Positions 17,237 to 26,243 are shown, counted from the first letter of the stretch. The stretch is 64,000 bases of DNA from Brucella pituitosa (GCF_003049685.1 NZ_PYSY02000002.1:62001-126000), one strand, 5' to 3'. Numbers and translations are program-made. The notes: generated by a model from the sequence alone, not told the origin.

Positions 17237-18403
17237 TTATCGCGGCTCAAGCTCTGCAGCGAGTTCATGCACGCTCGCCCGAATGTCATTGAACATTCCG
17301 AAATTTACGCGGTTGGCGACAACGAAAATCCCAAGCTTGCGATTGGGTGAGAGAACCACATAGGTCATAAAACCACCAAGGCCGCCGCTTTTGCCCAAAA
17401 GCATCGGAACACCGTTGCGCGGCATGGTTACAACCCAGCCCAATCCCATGCCTTCTCCGCCGGTGACTTCGGTCCCGACGACACGTTCAAGCCCGTCATA
17501 GGGCAGCCACATCGTATGATCGAGGGTATGTGCTTCTTGCGTTGCAGCGGTGGGATTGAGATGCCATTGCATCCATTTCACCATGTCATCGGCCGTCGAA
17601 TAGACGCCCGCACTGGCATACATAATGTCTGGAACGACATTATTCGGATCGTTCTTGTTGAACGGATCAAGCCCGGTCATCAATCGCTTTTTCTGCTCGT
17701 CGCTTAGTGTCGTGGTGGTATCGCTCATACCCGCAGGTTCGAATACCCGGCTCTTCAAGAGGTCAGCAAAGTTGCTTTTGCCCGCCTTGGCGAGTGCATC
17801 GCCCATCAGGCCATAACCGAAGTTTGAATAAAGCGTGGTCGTACCAGGCGCATAGGCTGGTGCGTTCGATCCGATCCACTTCCAGTAATAGTCGCGATCA
17901 AAGGCATCGAATGGATTGTCCGACGGTTTTGCACTGGGATCGGCAAGCTCACGCGGCAAGCCTGCCGAATGCGTTGCGAGATCGAGTAACGTTATCGGTC
18001 GGCCTGTTCGTTTAACGCTGACACCGTCAGGCGCATAGCGTTCAAGCGGATCGGTCAGTCTCACTGTACCATCGGCCACCAGAGAGGTGAGAACGTCAGT
18101 TGCGAAGACCTTCGAGATCGAGCCGAGGCGGAAAACTGATTTGCTGTTCGGTTCTGTGTCGTTGCCAGGCACTGTTTCCCCAAAACCTTGTACAATAGTT
18201 TCATCACCGCGGACGACAGCGATTGTCAGTGCTGGCGCACCGGAGCTCAGGAACAACGCCATGCCGGTCATGGAGACGGCATCTTTCAAAGCAAGGTCTT
18301 CTGCGCTCGCGTGTTGCCCCATCACCAAAGTCAGACCGCTGGCCATCAGCAAGGCACAAATAAAATGTGCAGGGCGAATTTCAGGCAACTGGCTCGAACG
18401 CAT
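17237..18403 (-). CDS. AmpH-like serine hydrolase (class C beta-lactamase fold)
   Basis: A 388-residue secreted penicillin-recognising enzyme. An N-terminal signal peptide/anchor (residues ~10-34, ending ASA) is followed by the class C fold: SxxK motif (GSISKVFA, catalytic Ser and Lys), YxN motif (LYSNFGYGLMG) and a KSGG third motif (GKSGGLGGF) in place of KTG. This combination resembles AmpH D,D-carboxypeptidase/endopeptidases, which trim peptidoglycan, more than true AmpC beta-lactamases. It faces the autotransporter gene, with only 15 bp between the two stops. A link between the two is conceivable but unproven. Confidence 0.75.
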   Translation of the reverse strand: MRSSQLPEIRPAHFICALLMASGLTLVMGQHASAEDLALKDAVSMTGMALFLSSGAPALTIAVVRGDETIVQGFGETVPGNDTEPNSKSVFRLGSISKVFATDVLTSLVADGTVRLTDPLERYAPDGVSVKRTGRPITLLDLATHSAGLPRELADPSAKPSDNPFDAFDRDYYWKWIGSNAPAYAPGTTTLYSNFGYGLMGDALAKAGKSNFADLLKSRVFEPAGMSDTTTTLSDEQKKRLMTGLDPFNKNDPNNVVPDIMYASAGVYSTADDMVKWMQWHLNPTAATQEAHTLDHTMWLPYDGLERVVGTEVTGGEGMGLGWVVTMPRNGVPMLLGKSGGLGGFMTYVVLSPNRKLGIFVVANRVNFGMFNDIRASVHELAAELEPR

Positions 18404-18552
18404 GTTGATCCCTTAGTGCTTGGTTTGGTGTGATTGTTCTGTTGTTGAGAGCATTGAGAACAAGTGTTGTACTGAGCAATGACAGAAGGATGAATCAACC
18501 AGCCGGTTGGATGAACGAACATGGGATTTGAGCAGCCGTATGTCGAGCTGCC

Positions 18553-19473
18553 TTACACGCCCAACCTTTCGCGCAAGGGTTTGCGATAAACGCGGGAAAC
18601 CGGCCAGGATTGCTGTATGGCGCGCATTTTGATGAGCCATCTATCTGGCTTGCTTCGGTCTAAATCTGAAACATGCAGAGCATTGACAAAAGCTGTGCGA
18701 TGGACGCGGAAGAAATGGCTTTCCGGCAATATGCTCATCCAGATGCCAAGGGCGCGTGAATCAAGCAGCATCGATCCGTCGTTCAGCCAGATCTCGCTAT
18801 AATTTCCTGCAGAGCGTACACCGACAATTGCCTCTGGCGCTACGCCACGCACGACGCCACGTTTGCGAAGATAGACGAGCGGTGCGGTTTCTTCTCCCAG
18901 ATTGATGGTTATCTGATTGTTGTTACTGCCATATTGGGCCTGAGCGATGAGATTTGCACATTGAAACATCGCCTTGATTTCGGCACCGGACCACTGGTGA
19001 TATTCGCGCGTTGTGTCGAAGCCGATGATCCCGCGCAACCGCCCATCGTAAAACATTGGGATGCTTAGGATACTTTTATTGCCCTGACGGACGAACTCGA
19101 CCTGTATAGCTCTGGCAGCACGCGGCAGGCTGTGCACATTGTTTACCGCTACGGCTTTTCCGGCAATTAAATATCGATGCAGCCAGCCGATAAGTGTTGT
19201 CGGAGCCTCTTGCAATTCTTCAAGGAAGGAAGTCGTACCGCCTCTGCACCATTCGTAGGTATTGCGAAAACGAAGCAAATCCTGGCCGTATTCGATTATC
19301 CATGCACGGTCTGAATTGGATGCTTTGCCGACAAAATCGAGATAATCGGAAATAGCGATATTGAGCGGATGTTTGAGCAAATCCATTGCGCAAATATATG
19401 GCCAATCCATCGATGGCTCATCTGCGCAGTCCTGTTCAGAGCAAATCTGATAGGCTTCAACGATATGGTCCAA
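18553..19473 (-). CDS. GAF-LytTR transcriptional regulator
   Basis: A 306-residue cytoplasmic regulator. Residues ~40-170 form a GAF-like sensor domain (SILSIPMFYDGRLRGIIGFD is typical). Residues ~205-303 form a LytTR DNA-binding domain (AIVGVRSAGNYSEIWLNDG, FFRVHRTAFVNALHVSDL, VSRVYRKPLRERL). There is no receiver domain, so it is not a classical two-component response regulator. The signal is unknown. It lies upstream of, and in the same direction as, the AmpH-like gene, with a 149-bp gap. No ribosome site was decisive. Confidence 0.75.
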   Translation of the reverse strand: MDHIVEAYQICSEQDCADEPSMDWPYICAMDLLKHPLNIAISDYLDFVGKASNSDRAWIIEYGQDLLRFRNTYEWCRGGTTSFLEELQEAPTTLIGWLHRYLIAGKAVAVNNVHSLPRAARAIQVEFVRQGNKSILSIPMFYDGRLRGIIGFDTTREYHQWSGAEIKAMFQCANLIAQAQYGSNNNQITINLGEETAPLVYLRKRGVVRGVAPEAIVGVRSAGNYSEIWLNDGSMLLDSRALGIWMSILPESHFFRVHRTAFVNALHVSDLDRSKPDRWLIKMRAIQQSWPVSRVYRKPLRERLGV

Positions 19474-19731
19474 ACCCCACTCCGAAGTTTGTCTGAATTG
19501 GCTTTAGGCTGGATTTTAGTATCAGAACTCGCCGGAGAACTTGGGCATCTTGCCCAAGATGCCAGCGAAGGAACTAGGTTGATACTACCCATTTTTGATC
19601 TTCAAGCGCCAGAAAATAATACAAAGAACAGCAGATTTTCGCTGCTTTTTTAAACGAAAACAGCGGGTTTTACGCCCATCGAATATTTAGGATTGGATTT
19701 CTCATATTATCTCTTGCGGCTCGGCGATTTA

Positions 19732-19748
19732 ATGTAATAACATTACAT
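19732..19748. promoter_or_regulatory. Zur-like operator upstream of aztABC
   Basis: A perfect inverted repeat ATGTAAT-AAC-ATTACAT lies 49 bp before the aztA start. AT-rich palindromes of this kind are typical of alphaproteobacterial Zur operators. A near copy precedes aztD. The gap from 19474 to 19797 otherwise contains no gene I can support. Confidence 0.65.
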
Positions 19749-19797
19749 ATGTGGAGCATTTTCCAATCCCATTCGATCAGTAGAAGTGCTGGAATTC

Positions 19798-20586
19798 ATG
19801 ACTGATGCATGCCTGACTTTTCGTGACCTGACGCTTGGCTATAACAGTCATCCAGCGGTCCATCATCTCAGTGGCGCCGTTCGCACTGGCTCGCTGACTG
19901 CCGTTGTGGGTGCAAATGGTTCGGGAAAATCGACGTTGATGAAAGGCATAGCGGGCATTTTGCGCCCGTTGTCTGGCGCATGTGTTGCGGGCAGGGCGGA
20001 AAGCCTCGCCTATCTGCCACAGCAATCGGAACTGGATCGTTCTTTTCCGGCACGTGTTATCGATCTCGTCGGCATGGGGCTATGGCCAAGACGTGGATTG
20101 TTGCGCCGACACAATGCCGGTGATCGACAGACGTTGACGGATGCCCTTGTAGCCGTTGGGTTGGAAGGCTTTGAGAAACGTTCACTCGACAGTCTTTCGG
20201 GTGGACAACTCCAGCGCACATTGTTTGCGCGTGTGCTTGTCCAGAATGCCGATTTGATCCTGCTCGATGAGCCATTCAATGCGGTGGATGAGAAGACGGT
20301 TACTGATCTTATCGGGCTGATCAAGGACTGGCACCATGAAAAGCGCACGGTCATGGTCGTTGCGCATGATCTTGATCTGGTCCGGGAGCACTTTCCTGAA
20401 GCATTGTTGCTGGCGCGCCGTGCTGTTGCATGGGGCAGCGTCGATGATGTGCTGACGTCTGAAAATCTTGCACGCGCCCGACATTTCCATGAGGCCTGGG
20501 ATGAAGCAGCGCCCTGGTGCAAGACGGCACACAGTCATCAGCATACGCCCACGAGTTTGTCAGCATTCGGCAAGGACGCGGCATGA
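19798..20586 (+). CDS. aztA: Zinc ABC transporter ATP-binding protein AztA
   Basis: A 262-residue ABC ATPase with Walker A (GANGSGKSTL), Q-loop, signature (SLSGGQLQR) and Walker B (LILLDEPFNAVDE), and a switch His (VVAHDLDLV). The C-terminus has a small His cluster (HSHQHT), common in zinc-handling ATPases. An in-frame GTG at 19786 could extend it by four residues; I prefer the ATG at 19798. It overlaps aztB by ATGA and is preceded by a Zur-like box. With AztB, AztC and AztD it forms a zinc importer of the Paracoccus-type Azt system. Confidence 0.85.
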   Translation: MTDACLTFRDLTLGYNSHPAVHHLSGAVRTGSLTAVVGANGSGKSTLMKGIAGILRPLSGACVAGRAESLAYLPQQSELDRSFPARVIDLVGMGLWPRRGLLRRHNAGDRQTLTDALVAVGLEGFEKRSLDSLSGGQLQRTLFARVLVQNADLILLDEPFNAVDEKTVTDLIGLIKDWHHEKRTVMVVAHDLDLVREHFPEALLLARRAVAWGSVDDVLTSENLARARHFHEAWDEAAPWCKTAHSHQHTPTSLSAFGKDAA

Positions 20587-21461
20587 TGGTGGTTTTGCAT
20601 CAATTCTTTATCGCTCCCTTTGCGGAATTTGCCTTCATGCAAAGGGCATTGCTGGGTGCGGTCTTTCTTTCGATCAGTGCTTGCCCGGTGGGCGTATTTC
20701 TGATGTTGCGGCGCATGAGCCTGACTGGCGACGCCATGTCCCATGCCATTCTGCCGGGCGCTGCTGCCGGGTTCCTGTTTTATGGGCTGGAAATCGTTCC
20801 AATGACCATTGGCGGGATGCTTGCGGGGATAGTGGTAGCGCTGTGTGCGGGCGCAGTCTCGCGTTTGACGATCCAGAAAGAAGACGCCTCAATGGCCGCT
20901 TTCTATCTGATATCATTGGCAATTGGTGTGCTGCTAGTTTCAATGCGCGGATCGAGTGTCGATCTGATGCATGTGCTGTTCGGGACCGTACTGGCGCTCA
21001 ACAATGATGCACTTTTCCTGATCGGGCTTACCACAGTCCTCACATTGATAACGCTTACTGTGTTCTGGCGTGCGCTGATTGCTGAATCTCTCGATCCCTT
21101 ATTTCTGCGTTCGGTGTCCAGGCTTGGCTCGCCAGTGCATTTCATCTTCCTTGGCCTTGTGGTCCTCAATCTTGTGGCTGGGTTTCAGGCGCTGGGTACG
21201 TTGTTGTCCGTGGGGTTGATGATCCTGCCTGCCGCATCTGCACGCTTCTGGACAAATCGTGTTGAAACCATGTGCTTTCTGGCAACGGTCTTTGGTCTTG
21301 GCGCTTCGCTGTCAGGTTTGCTGCTGTCTTATCACCTGTCGTTACCGTCAGGACCGGCCATCATTCTTTCTGCAGGAGCGGTTTATTTCATCTCGGTCCT
21401 TGCGGGAACGCGAGGCGTGTTTGCGACATGCAGACTCCGAACCTCGCACAAAGTTGCCTAA
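20583..21461 (+). CDS. aztB: Zinc ABC transporter permease AztB
   Basis: A 292-residue inner-membrane permease of the ABC-3 metal family (ZnuB/MntB-like) with about eight hydrophobic spans. Family features include the MSLTGDAMSHAILPG motif near residue 50. The frame runs back to 20517 inside aztA, but AAGGAC before the ATG at 20583 and the ATGA overlap with the aztA stop support the shorter start. aztC follows after 20 bp. Confidence 0.87.
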   Translation: MMVVLHQFFIAPFAEFAFMQRALLGAVFLSISACPVGVFLMLRRMSLTGDAMSHAILPGAAAGFLFYGLEIVPMTIGGMLAGIVVALCAGAVSRLTIQKEDASMAAFYLISLAIGVLLVSMRGSSVDLMHVLFGTVLALNNDALFLIGLTTVLTLITLTVFWRALIAESLDPLFLRSVSRLGSPVHFIFLGLVVLNLVAGFQALGTLLSVGLMILPAASARFWTNRVETMCFLATVFGLGASLSGLLLSYHLSLPSGPAIILSAGAVYFISVLAGTRGVFATCRLRTSHKVA

Positions 21462-21481
21462 CAATCAGGAGGACTATTGAA

Positions 21482-22417
21482 ATGATGCGGCAATTGAAAC
21501 TTGCCCTTGCATTGAGTGTTGCAACATTGGTCGTCAGTTCGCATGCAGGTGCAGGAGAACAAAAGCTCAATGTCATTGCCAGCTTCTCCATACTGGGTGA
21601 CATGGCGCAAAAAGTGGGTGGTGACAGAATTGCCTTGCGCACCCTGGTAGGTCCCAATGGCGACGCACATGTCTATGAGCCAAAACCGTCGGATGCTATC
21701 GCAATGGCGAAAGCTGATGTGGTTCTGGTGAACGGTCTGCAATTGGAAGGTTTTTTGTCCCGGCTTGTTGAGGCCAGCGGGACCGAAGCCGAGATTGTCG
21801 AGGCGACTGAAGGTGCCGAGATTTTGCGTGATCCGCACGGCGGGCACTACCATTATTACGGCACCAAAGCAGTGTTCCATGAAGCGCCGTTCGATCCCCA
21901 TGCCTGGCAATCTGTGGGGAATGCCAAGGTCTATGTTCAAAACATCGTTTCGGCTTTCTGCAAAGCCGATGCCAAGGGATGCGACGTCTACGAGCAGAAC
22001 GCGGCTGCTTATCATCAGCAATTGGACAAGCTTGACGCTGATATCAGAAGCACGATTGCCTCCATTCCGCAGGATCATCGCGTTGTGGTCGTTGCCCATA
22101 ACGCATTTCGGTATTTTGAAAACACCTATGGCGTGAAATTTTTGTCACCACAGGGCGTTTCAACCGAGTCTGAAGCATCTGCTGCCGATGTCGCGGGTGT
22201 CGTGCGGGATATCAAGGAAAACCGTGCTGCCGCTGTTTTCGCCGAAAATATTGCTGATGCGCGCCTTGTTGAGCAGATCGCGTCCGAGTCTGGGCTCAGG
22301 CTTGGTGGCGTTCTTTATTCCGATGCGTTGTCTGCATCCGATGGCCCTGCCGCCTCTTATATCGACATGATGCGCCACAATGCTGAAACCATCCGCGCTG
22401 CGATCATCCCCCAATAA
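21482..22417 (+). CDS. aztC: Zinc-binding periplasmic protein AztC
   Basis: A 311-residue cluster A-I metal-binding protein (ZnuA-like) with a signal peptide (to about residue 25, SHAGAG). Predicted zinc ligands are visible: His in DAHVYEP (~63), His in FDPHAW (~140), His in VVAHNAFRYF (~205) and Asp in YSDALS (~280). A short His-containing loop (DPHGGHYHYYG) replaces the long His/Asp loop of ZnuA, as in AztC. A perfect AGGAGGA precedes the ATG at 21482; the longer frame from 21272 overlaps aztB and is rejected. Confidence 0.88.
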   Translation: MMRQLKLALALSVATLVVSSHAGAGEQKLNVIASFSILGDMAQKVGGDRIALRTLVGPNGDAHVYEPKPSDAIAMAKADVVLVNGLQLEGFLSRLVEASGTEAEIVEATEGAEILRDPHGGHYHYYGTKAVFHEAPFDPHAWQSVGNAKVYVQNIVSAFCKADAKGCDVYEQNAAAYHQQLDKLDADIRSTIASIPQDHRVVVVAHNAFRYFENTYGVKFLSPQGVSTESEASAADVAGVVRDIKENRAAAVFAENIADARLVEQIASESGLRLGGVLYSDALSASDGPAASYIDMMRHNAETIRAAIIPQ

Positions 22418-22455
22418 GCGCAATGAACATCACTACCGCTGCGACTTTGAATGTT

Positions 22456-22470
22456 ATGTAATATCATTAA
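22456..22470. promoter_or_regulatory. Second Zur-like box, upstream of aztD
   Basis: ATGTAATATCATTAA closely matches the box upstream of aztA (ATGTAATAACATTACAT), with one internal change and a degenerate right arm. It sits 14 bp before the aztD ATG, suggesting that aztD also has its own zinc-controlled promoter. Confidence 0.55.
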
Positions 22471-22483
22471 TAAGGAGAGACCT

Positions 22484-23749
22484 ATGAGAAAACTGATGCT
22501 GACAGCTTCGGCCCTTACAATGGCCGTTTGCATGGCAGGCGGAAATGCATTGGCAGACGAAGACAATGTAACCGCTTGGCGACTATTTGTGTCTGACCAT
22601 GCTGAGCCCGTCGTCAATGTCATCGACGCTCTTGATGGCGACAAGCTCGACACTTTCAAGATCAAGGGACCAGCATCGCTCTACCGTAGCGAAAGCGGAG
22701 AGACAGTGTTTGCCGTACAGGGTTCCGCAGGTGCGGTATCTGCCATTTCTTCCGGTATTTCATTTCATGATCATGGGGATCATGCCGACATTGATGTCGA
22801 TGACTCCAAACTTCTCAATGTTGAGTGGACCGGCACAAAGCCCGCACATTTTGTCGAACGTCAGGGCAATATTGCGCAATGGTTTGATGGTGAAGATGCG
22901 GCGCGGTTCTTCAAAGAAAAAGCCGTTCTTGATGAGAAACCAGATGTGAAGACAGCGAATGTGGTTGCTCCGCATCATGGCGTGTCTGTTCCTTACGATA
23001 GTTATGCGGTTGTGACGATTCCAAACCCGGACGACGCCTCCAAACGACCAATCGGTGCGCGTATCGTTGACTTCAAGGGTAACAAGGTTGGCGACGATGT
23101 TGCATGCCCCGGCCTACATGGTTCTGCAGGGTCAGGCAGTATTTATGCACTTGCCTGTGATACAGGGCTGCTGCTTATCACGCAGGACGGCGACAAGCCT
23201 GTCATTAAACATCTGCCTTACGGAAAATCCTTGCCTGAAGGCAGCTCTTCTACCCTGATCGGCGGCAAGGGTCTGCAATATTTCATCGGCAATTATGGCC
23301 CGGATCGTATTGTTCTGGTCGACCCCTCAGAAACCGACGGCGGTTTCCGTCTGGTACAGCTTCCGACGAGACGCGTGCATTTTGCGGTTGATCCGGTGCG
23401 GCCGAAATTCGCTTATGTCTTTACCGAAGACGGCCAGCTTCACCAGCTTGATGTTCTCAAGGGCGAAATCGTTAAGTCGATCAAGCTGACCGAGCCATAC
23501 TCCATGGATGGTCACTGGAGCGATCCGCGTCCGCGTATTGCAGTTGCAGGCGACAATGTTGTTGTGAGTGATCCACTTAAAGGTCAGCTGCATCTCGTCA
23601 ACGCTAACTCGTTTGAAAAAGCGGGCGATATCGACGTCGCTGGCAAGCCTTTTAACATCGTCGCAGTTGGCGGCTCCGGTAAGGTCCATGCGGGCGAAGC
23701 CGGGCATAGCCATGAGGGACACAAGCATGAGGAGCATAAGCACGACTGA
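22484..23749 (+). CDS. aztD: Periplasmic zinc metallochaperone AztD
   Basis: A 421-residue secreted beta-propeller-type protein with a signal peptide (MRKLMLTASAL..., cleavage near NALA-DE). His/Asp-rich motifs are visible: HDHGDHADIDVDD near residue 95, paired His in APHHGVS, and a C-terminal tail of His-Glu-Lys repeats (HSHEGHKHEEHKHD). In the Azt system AztD binds zinc and passes it to AztC. AGGAGA precedes the ATG at 22484. An upstream ATG at 22451 would place the Zur-like box inside the gene and is rejected. It is the last gene before a terminator. Confidence 0.87.
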   Translation: MRKLMLTASALTMAVCMAGGNALADEDNVTAWRLFVSDHAEPVVNVIDALDGDKLDTFKIKGPASLYRSESGETVFAVQGSAGAVSAISSGISFHDHGDHADIDVDDSKLLNVEWTGTKPAHFVERQGNIAQWFDGEDAARFFKEKAVLDEKPDVKTANVVAPHHGVSVPYDSYAVVTIPNPDDASKRPIGARIVDFKGNKVGDDVACPGLHGSAGSGSIYALACDTGLLLITQDGDKPVIKHLPYGKSLPEGSSSTLIGGKGLQYFIGNYGPDRIVLVDPSETDGGFRLVQLPTRRVHFAVDPVRPKFAYVFTEDGQLHQLDVLKGEIVKSIKLTEPYSMDGHWSDPRPRIAVAGDNVVVSDPLKGQLHLVNANSFEKAGDIDVAGKPFNIVAVGGSGKVHAGEAGHSHEGHKHEEHKHD

Positions 23750-23783
23750 TAATATTTCTATCTCCATCCGTCGTGAAACTTGG

Positions 23784-23811
23784 CCCGGCCTTTTTAGGTC
23801 GGGTTCTTTTT
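23784..23811 (+). terminator. Intrinsic terminator after aztD
   Basis: An 8-bp GC-rich stem (CCCGGCCT / AGGTCGGG, one G-T pair) with a TTTT loop and a TTCTTTTT tail, 34 bp after the aztD stop. Confidence 0.82.
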
Positions 23812-23823
23812 GAGCACTAATTC

Positions 23824-23875
23824 TTTGTTTTGCACATGTCTCCCAAAACCGGTTCCCACTTTTGAGAGACATGCT
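23824..23875. repeat. Half-copy of the dispersed palindromic repeat
   Basis: The stretch beginning TTTGTTTTGCACATG, with ACATGTCTC and GAGAGACATG as inverted ends around AAAACCGGTTCCCACTTTT, matches the right half of the RIME/Bru-RS-like repeats found elsewhere in this window. The rest of the 23750-24055 gap holds the aztD terminator, a hairpin and no gene. Confidence 0.6.
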
Positions 23876-24025
23876 TTGGAGGGGCGACGAAAGGTGGTAA
23901 TCAGCTCCGAAGATGAACCATTCACCAGGATGTTGAGTTGCAGCTCTTGCTTAATTGGTACCGATGTTTCTGGCACTTTTCAGCTATGTGAGTTGTGTCA
24001 TCCCCTTGTCACGCACCCGGAATAA

Positions 24026-24055
24026 AAGCGCGCAAACCATACAGATTGCGCGCTT
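24026..24055 (+). promoter_or_regulatory. Hairpin ending at the start codon of the ABC ATPase gene
   Basis: A perfect 10-bp stem (AAGCGCGCAA / TTGCGCGCTT) with a 10-nt loop ends one base before the ATG at 24056. There is no Shine-Dalgarno sequence between it and the ATG. It could modulate translation initiation or be a poor terminator with no U-tract. Confidence 0.45.
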
Positions 24056-25132
24056 ATGTTACATGAAACTAAAATACACGCAGACGTAGCCGTTAAGGCT
24101 GAAGGATTGAGCCTCGCTTATGGCAGCAGCACAATCCTCAAGAACATCGATTTGACCCTTCCAAAAGGTCAGACGCTTGCGTTGCTTGGCCCATCGGGAT
24201 GTGGAAAAACCACACTGCTCCGACTGGTGGCAGGATTACTTGCGCCGACCAGGGGTTCCATAATCATCAACGGTATAAAAGTAGCTGATGCGGCGAGCGG
24301 AACTTTTGCACCACCGGAAAAGCGTTACCTTGGAATGGTGTTCCAGGACTATGCTCTCTGGCCGCATATGTCAGTTTATGGGAATGTTTCGTTTCCGCTG
24401 GAAATGCGTGGTGTTGGACGTGCGGAGCGCGAAAAGCGGGTAAAATCGGCATTGGATCGCGTCGGTCTTTCCGGTTTTGGGGATCGTTCCATCAGCGACA
24501 TGTCCGGCGGACAGCAGCAGCGTGTTGCCATTGCACGTGCCATCGTCGCTGAACCGGGTTTGGTGCTTTTCGATGAACCGCTATCAAATCTTGATCGTGA
24601 ATTGCGTGAAAACATGGTCAGTGAGATTGGGCAGCTTGTCGCCAATCTCGGTCTGACTGCGATCTACGTAACACATGATCAGAGCGAGGCATTCTCGCTT
24701 GCCCATCAGGTAGCAATCATGCGCGCGGGCGTTATCGAACAGCTTGCAGCACCTGAAATGCTCGTCTCTCATCCCACAACACCGGCAGTTGCTGAATTTT
24801 TGCGTCTTGGCTGTGTGATGCCAGTGGAACGCGAAGATAGCTTCTACCGTATTTCTCAAACCGAAGTTCGGCTGAACCATGCTGCCATGCCTGCCGATGC
24901 AACGCATGTCCTTCTGCCGTCTCGTTCGGTGCGCAGTGTGGCAATCGATGAGGCGGCAATTCCGGCAACGGTCTTGCGGACCCATTTTCGTGGGGACGGC
25001 CACCTGACGACAGTTCGCATTGGGTCACAGTATGTTGGCCATGAGTTGACCTATCTCGATCACAACAGACTTTCGCCCGGTATGCCGATCGGCATTGCCA
25101 TCGATACAGAACAGCTGCGCTGGTTCTCGTAG
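24056..25132 (+). CDS. ABC transporter ATP-binding protein (FbpC/PotA type)
   Basis: A 358-residue ATPase. The nucleotide-binding domain (residues ~10-240) has Walker A (GPSGCGKTTLL), signature (DMSGGQQQR) and Walker B (LVLFDEPLSNLD). The C-terminal ~100 residues form a TOBE-type regulatory domain. It precedes a binding protein and a two-domain permease, as in Fbp/Afu iron or 2-aminoethylphosphonate importers. The start lacks a clear ribosome site and is abutted by a hairpin. Substrate cannot be read from the ATPase. Confidence 0.8.
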   Translation: MLHETKIHADVAVKAEGLSLAYGSSTILKNIDLTLPKGQTLALLGPSGCGKTTLLRLVAGLLAPTRGSIIINGIKVADAASGTFAPPEKRYLGMVFQDYALWPHMSVYGNVSFPLEMRGVGRAEREKRVKSALDRVGLSGFGDRSISDMSGGQQQRVAIARAIVAEPGLVLFDEPLSNLDRELRENMVSEIGQLVANLGLTAIYVTHDQSEAFSLAHQVAIMRAGVIEQLAAPEMLVSHPTTPAVAEFLRLGCVMPVEREDSFYRISQTEVRLNHAAMPADATHVLLPSRSVRSVAIDEAAIPATVLRTHFRGDGHLTTVRIGSQYVGHELTYLDHNRLSPGMPIGIAIDTEQLRWFS

Positions 25133-25168
25133 CAATCACTTCACGTCACTGCATCTCAGGAGAGATTT

Positions 25169-26131
25169 ATGAAGAAGTCAATTATCGGCGCCACTATGGC
25201 ATTCGCTGCTGCCCTGCTGGCGAGCACCACGGCATTTGCCGACATCACCGTTTATTCGGCAGGTCCGGGCAAGCTGATCGAAGGTCTCGCTGCAGGCTTT
25301 ACTGCCAAGACCGGTACGAAGGTCAATGTCTTTCAGGCAACGACCGGCAAAGTCATGGCGCGTATTGAAGCTGAAGCTGCCAACCCTGTCGTAGACGTAC
25401 TGATTTCGGCTTCTTGGGATACAGCGACCGACTTTGCAAAGCGCGATTGGCTCGTGGCTTACACCAGCCCGAATGCCGAAAAGGTTCCTGACTTCCTGAA
25501 GAACGAAACTGCTGTTGCTCAGGGTGTTTCGGCTCTCGGTATCGCATGGAACCCGAACAGCAAAACCCCAAAGCCAACTGAATGGGCTGATTTGGCGAAG
25601 CCAGAATATAAGGATCTGGTAAACTTGCCTGATCCATCACAGTCGGGGGCAACATTTGAGCTCGTTGCAGCGCTTGCAGAGACGCAGGGCTGGGATTTGT
25701 TCAAGCATCTGCATGAAAACGGCGCAACTGCTGCTGGTGCCAATGCCGAAGCATTGAATCCTGTGCTTCAGGGTGCGAAGGCCGCAGTATTTGGTGCAGT
25801 CGATTACATCTCGCTCGCAGGCAAGGCCAAGGGCGAAGCCATCGATGTCATCTTCCCGGCATCTGGCACTGTTATCGCACCGCGCCCGGCCATGATCCTC
25901 AAGTGGTCGAAGAACCAGGAAGAAGCCAAGCAATTCGTCGACTACATGCTGTCGGATGAAGGTCAGAAGATGGTGGCTGACACCTATCTGATGCCTGCGC
26001 GTTCTGACGTTGCTGCAAACCGCCCGCTGATTAACGATCTGAAGATTTTGAAGATCGACGCCGCAGCTGTTTACGGCAAGCGCAATGAAACACTGAAAGA
26101 ATTCAACGCGGTCTTTGGCGCGAAGAAATAA
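25169..26131 (+). CDS. Periplasmic binding protein of FbpA/PhnS type
   Basis: A 320-residue extracytoplasmic binding protein (SBP_bac_6/13-like) with a clear signal peptide (cleavage near AFA-DI). AGGAGAG precedes the ATG. The fold matches ferric-ion and 2-aminoethylphosphonate binders (ITVYSAGPGKLIEGLAAGF). The adjacent tyrosine pair typical of ferric FbpA is not seen; the corresponding region reads FGAVDYISLAG with a single Tyr. I therefore leave the substrate open rather than calling it iron. It sits between the ATPase and permease genes. Confidence 0.75.
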   Translation: MKKSIIGATMAFAAALLASTTAFADITVYSAGPGKLIEGLAAGFTAKTGTKVNVFQATTGKVMARIEAEAANPVVDVLISASWDTATDFAKRDWLVAYTSPNAEKVPDFLKNETAVAQGVSALGIAWNPNSKTPKPTEWADLAKPEYKDLVNLPDPSQSGATFELVAALAETQGWDLFKHLHENGATAAGANAEALNPVLQGAKAAVFGAVDYISLAGKAKGEAIDVIFPASGTVIAPRPAMILKWSKNQEEAKQFVDYMLSDEGQKMVADTYLMPARSDVAANRPLINDLKILKIDAAAVYGKRNETLKEFNAVFGAKK

Positions 26132-26243
26132 TCAGATTGCGGCTCTTCCTGATTGTCAGGGAGAGCCGCTTACTTATTCTATTCAATAGATTATGAGCTG
26201 GCGGCTATATTGCGGTCGTTGCTCGATGACCACAGAGGCAATC

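Noticed and set aside
17237-18403. Calling the class C fold protein an AmpC beta-lactamase
   Set aside because: The third motif is KSGG and the overall pattern is closer to AmpH-type carboxypeptidases. No ampR is adjacent.
21272-21481. 70-codon N-terminal extension of aztC
   Set aside because: It lies inside aztB in another frame, has no signal peptide, and the AGGAGGA site and signal sequence support the start at 21482.
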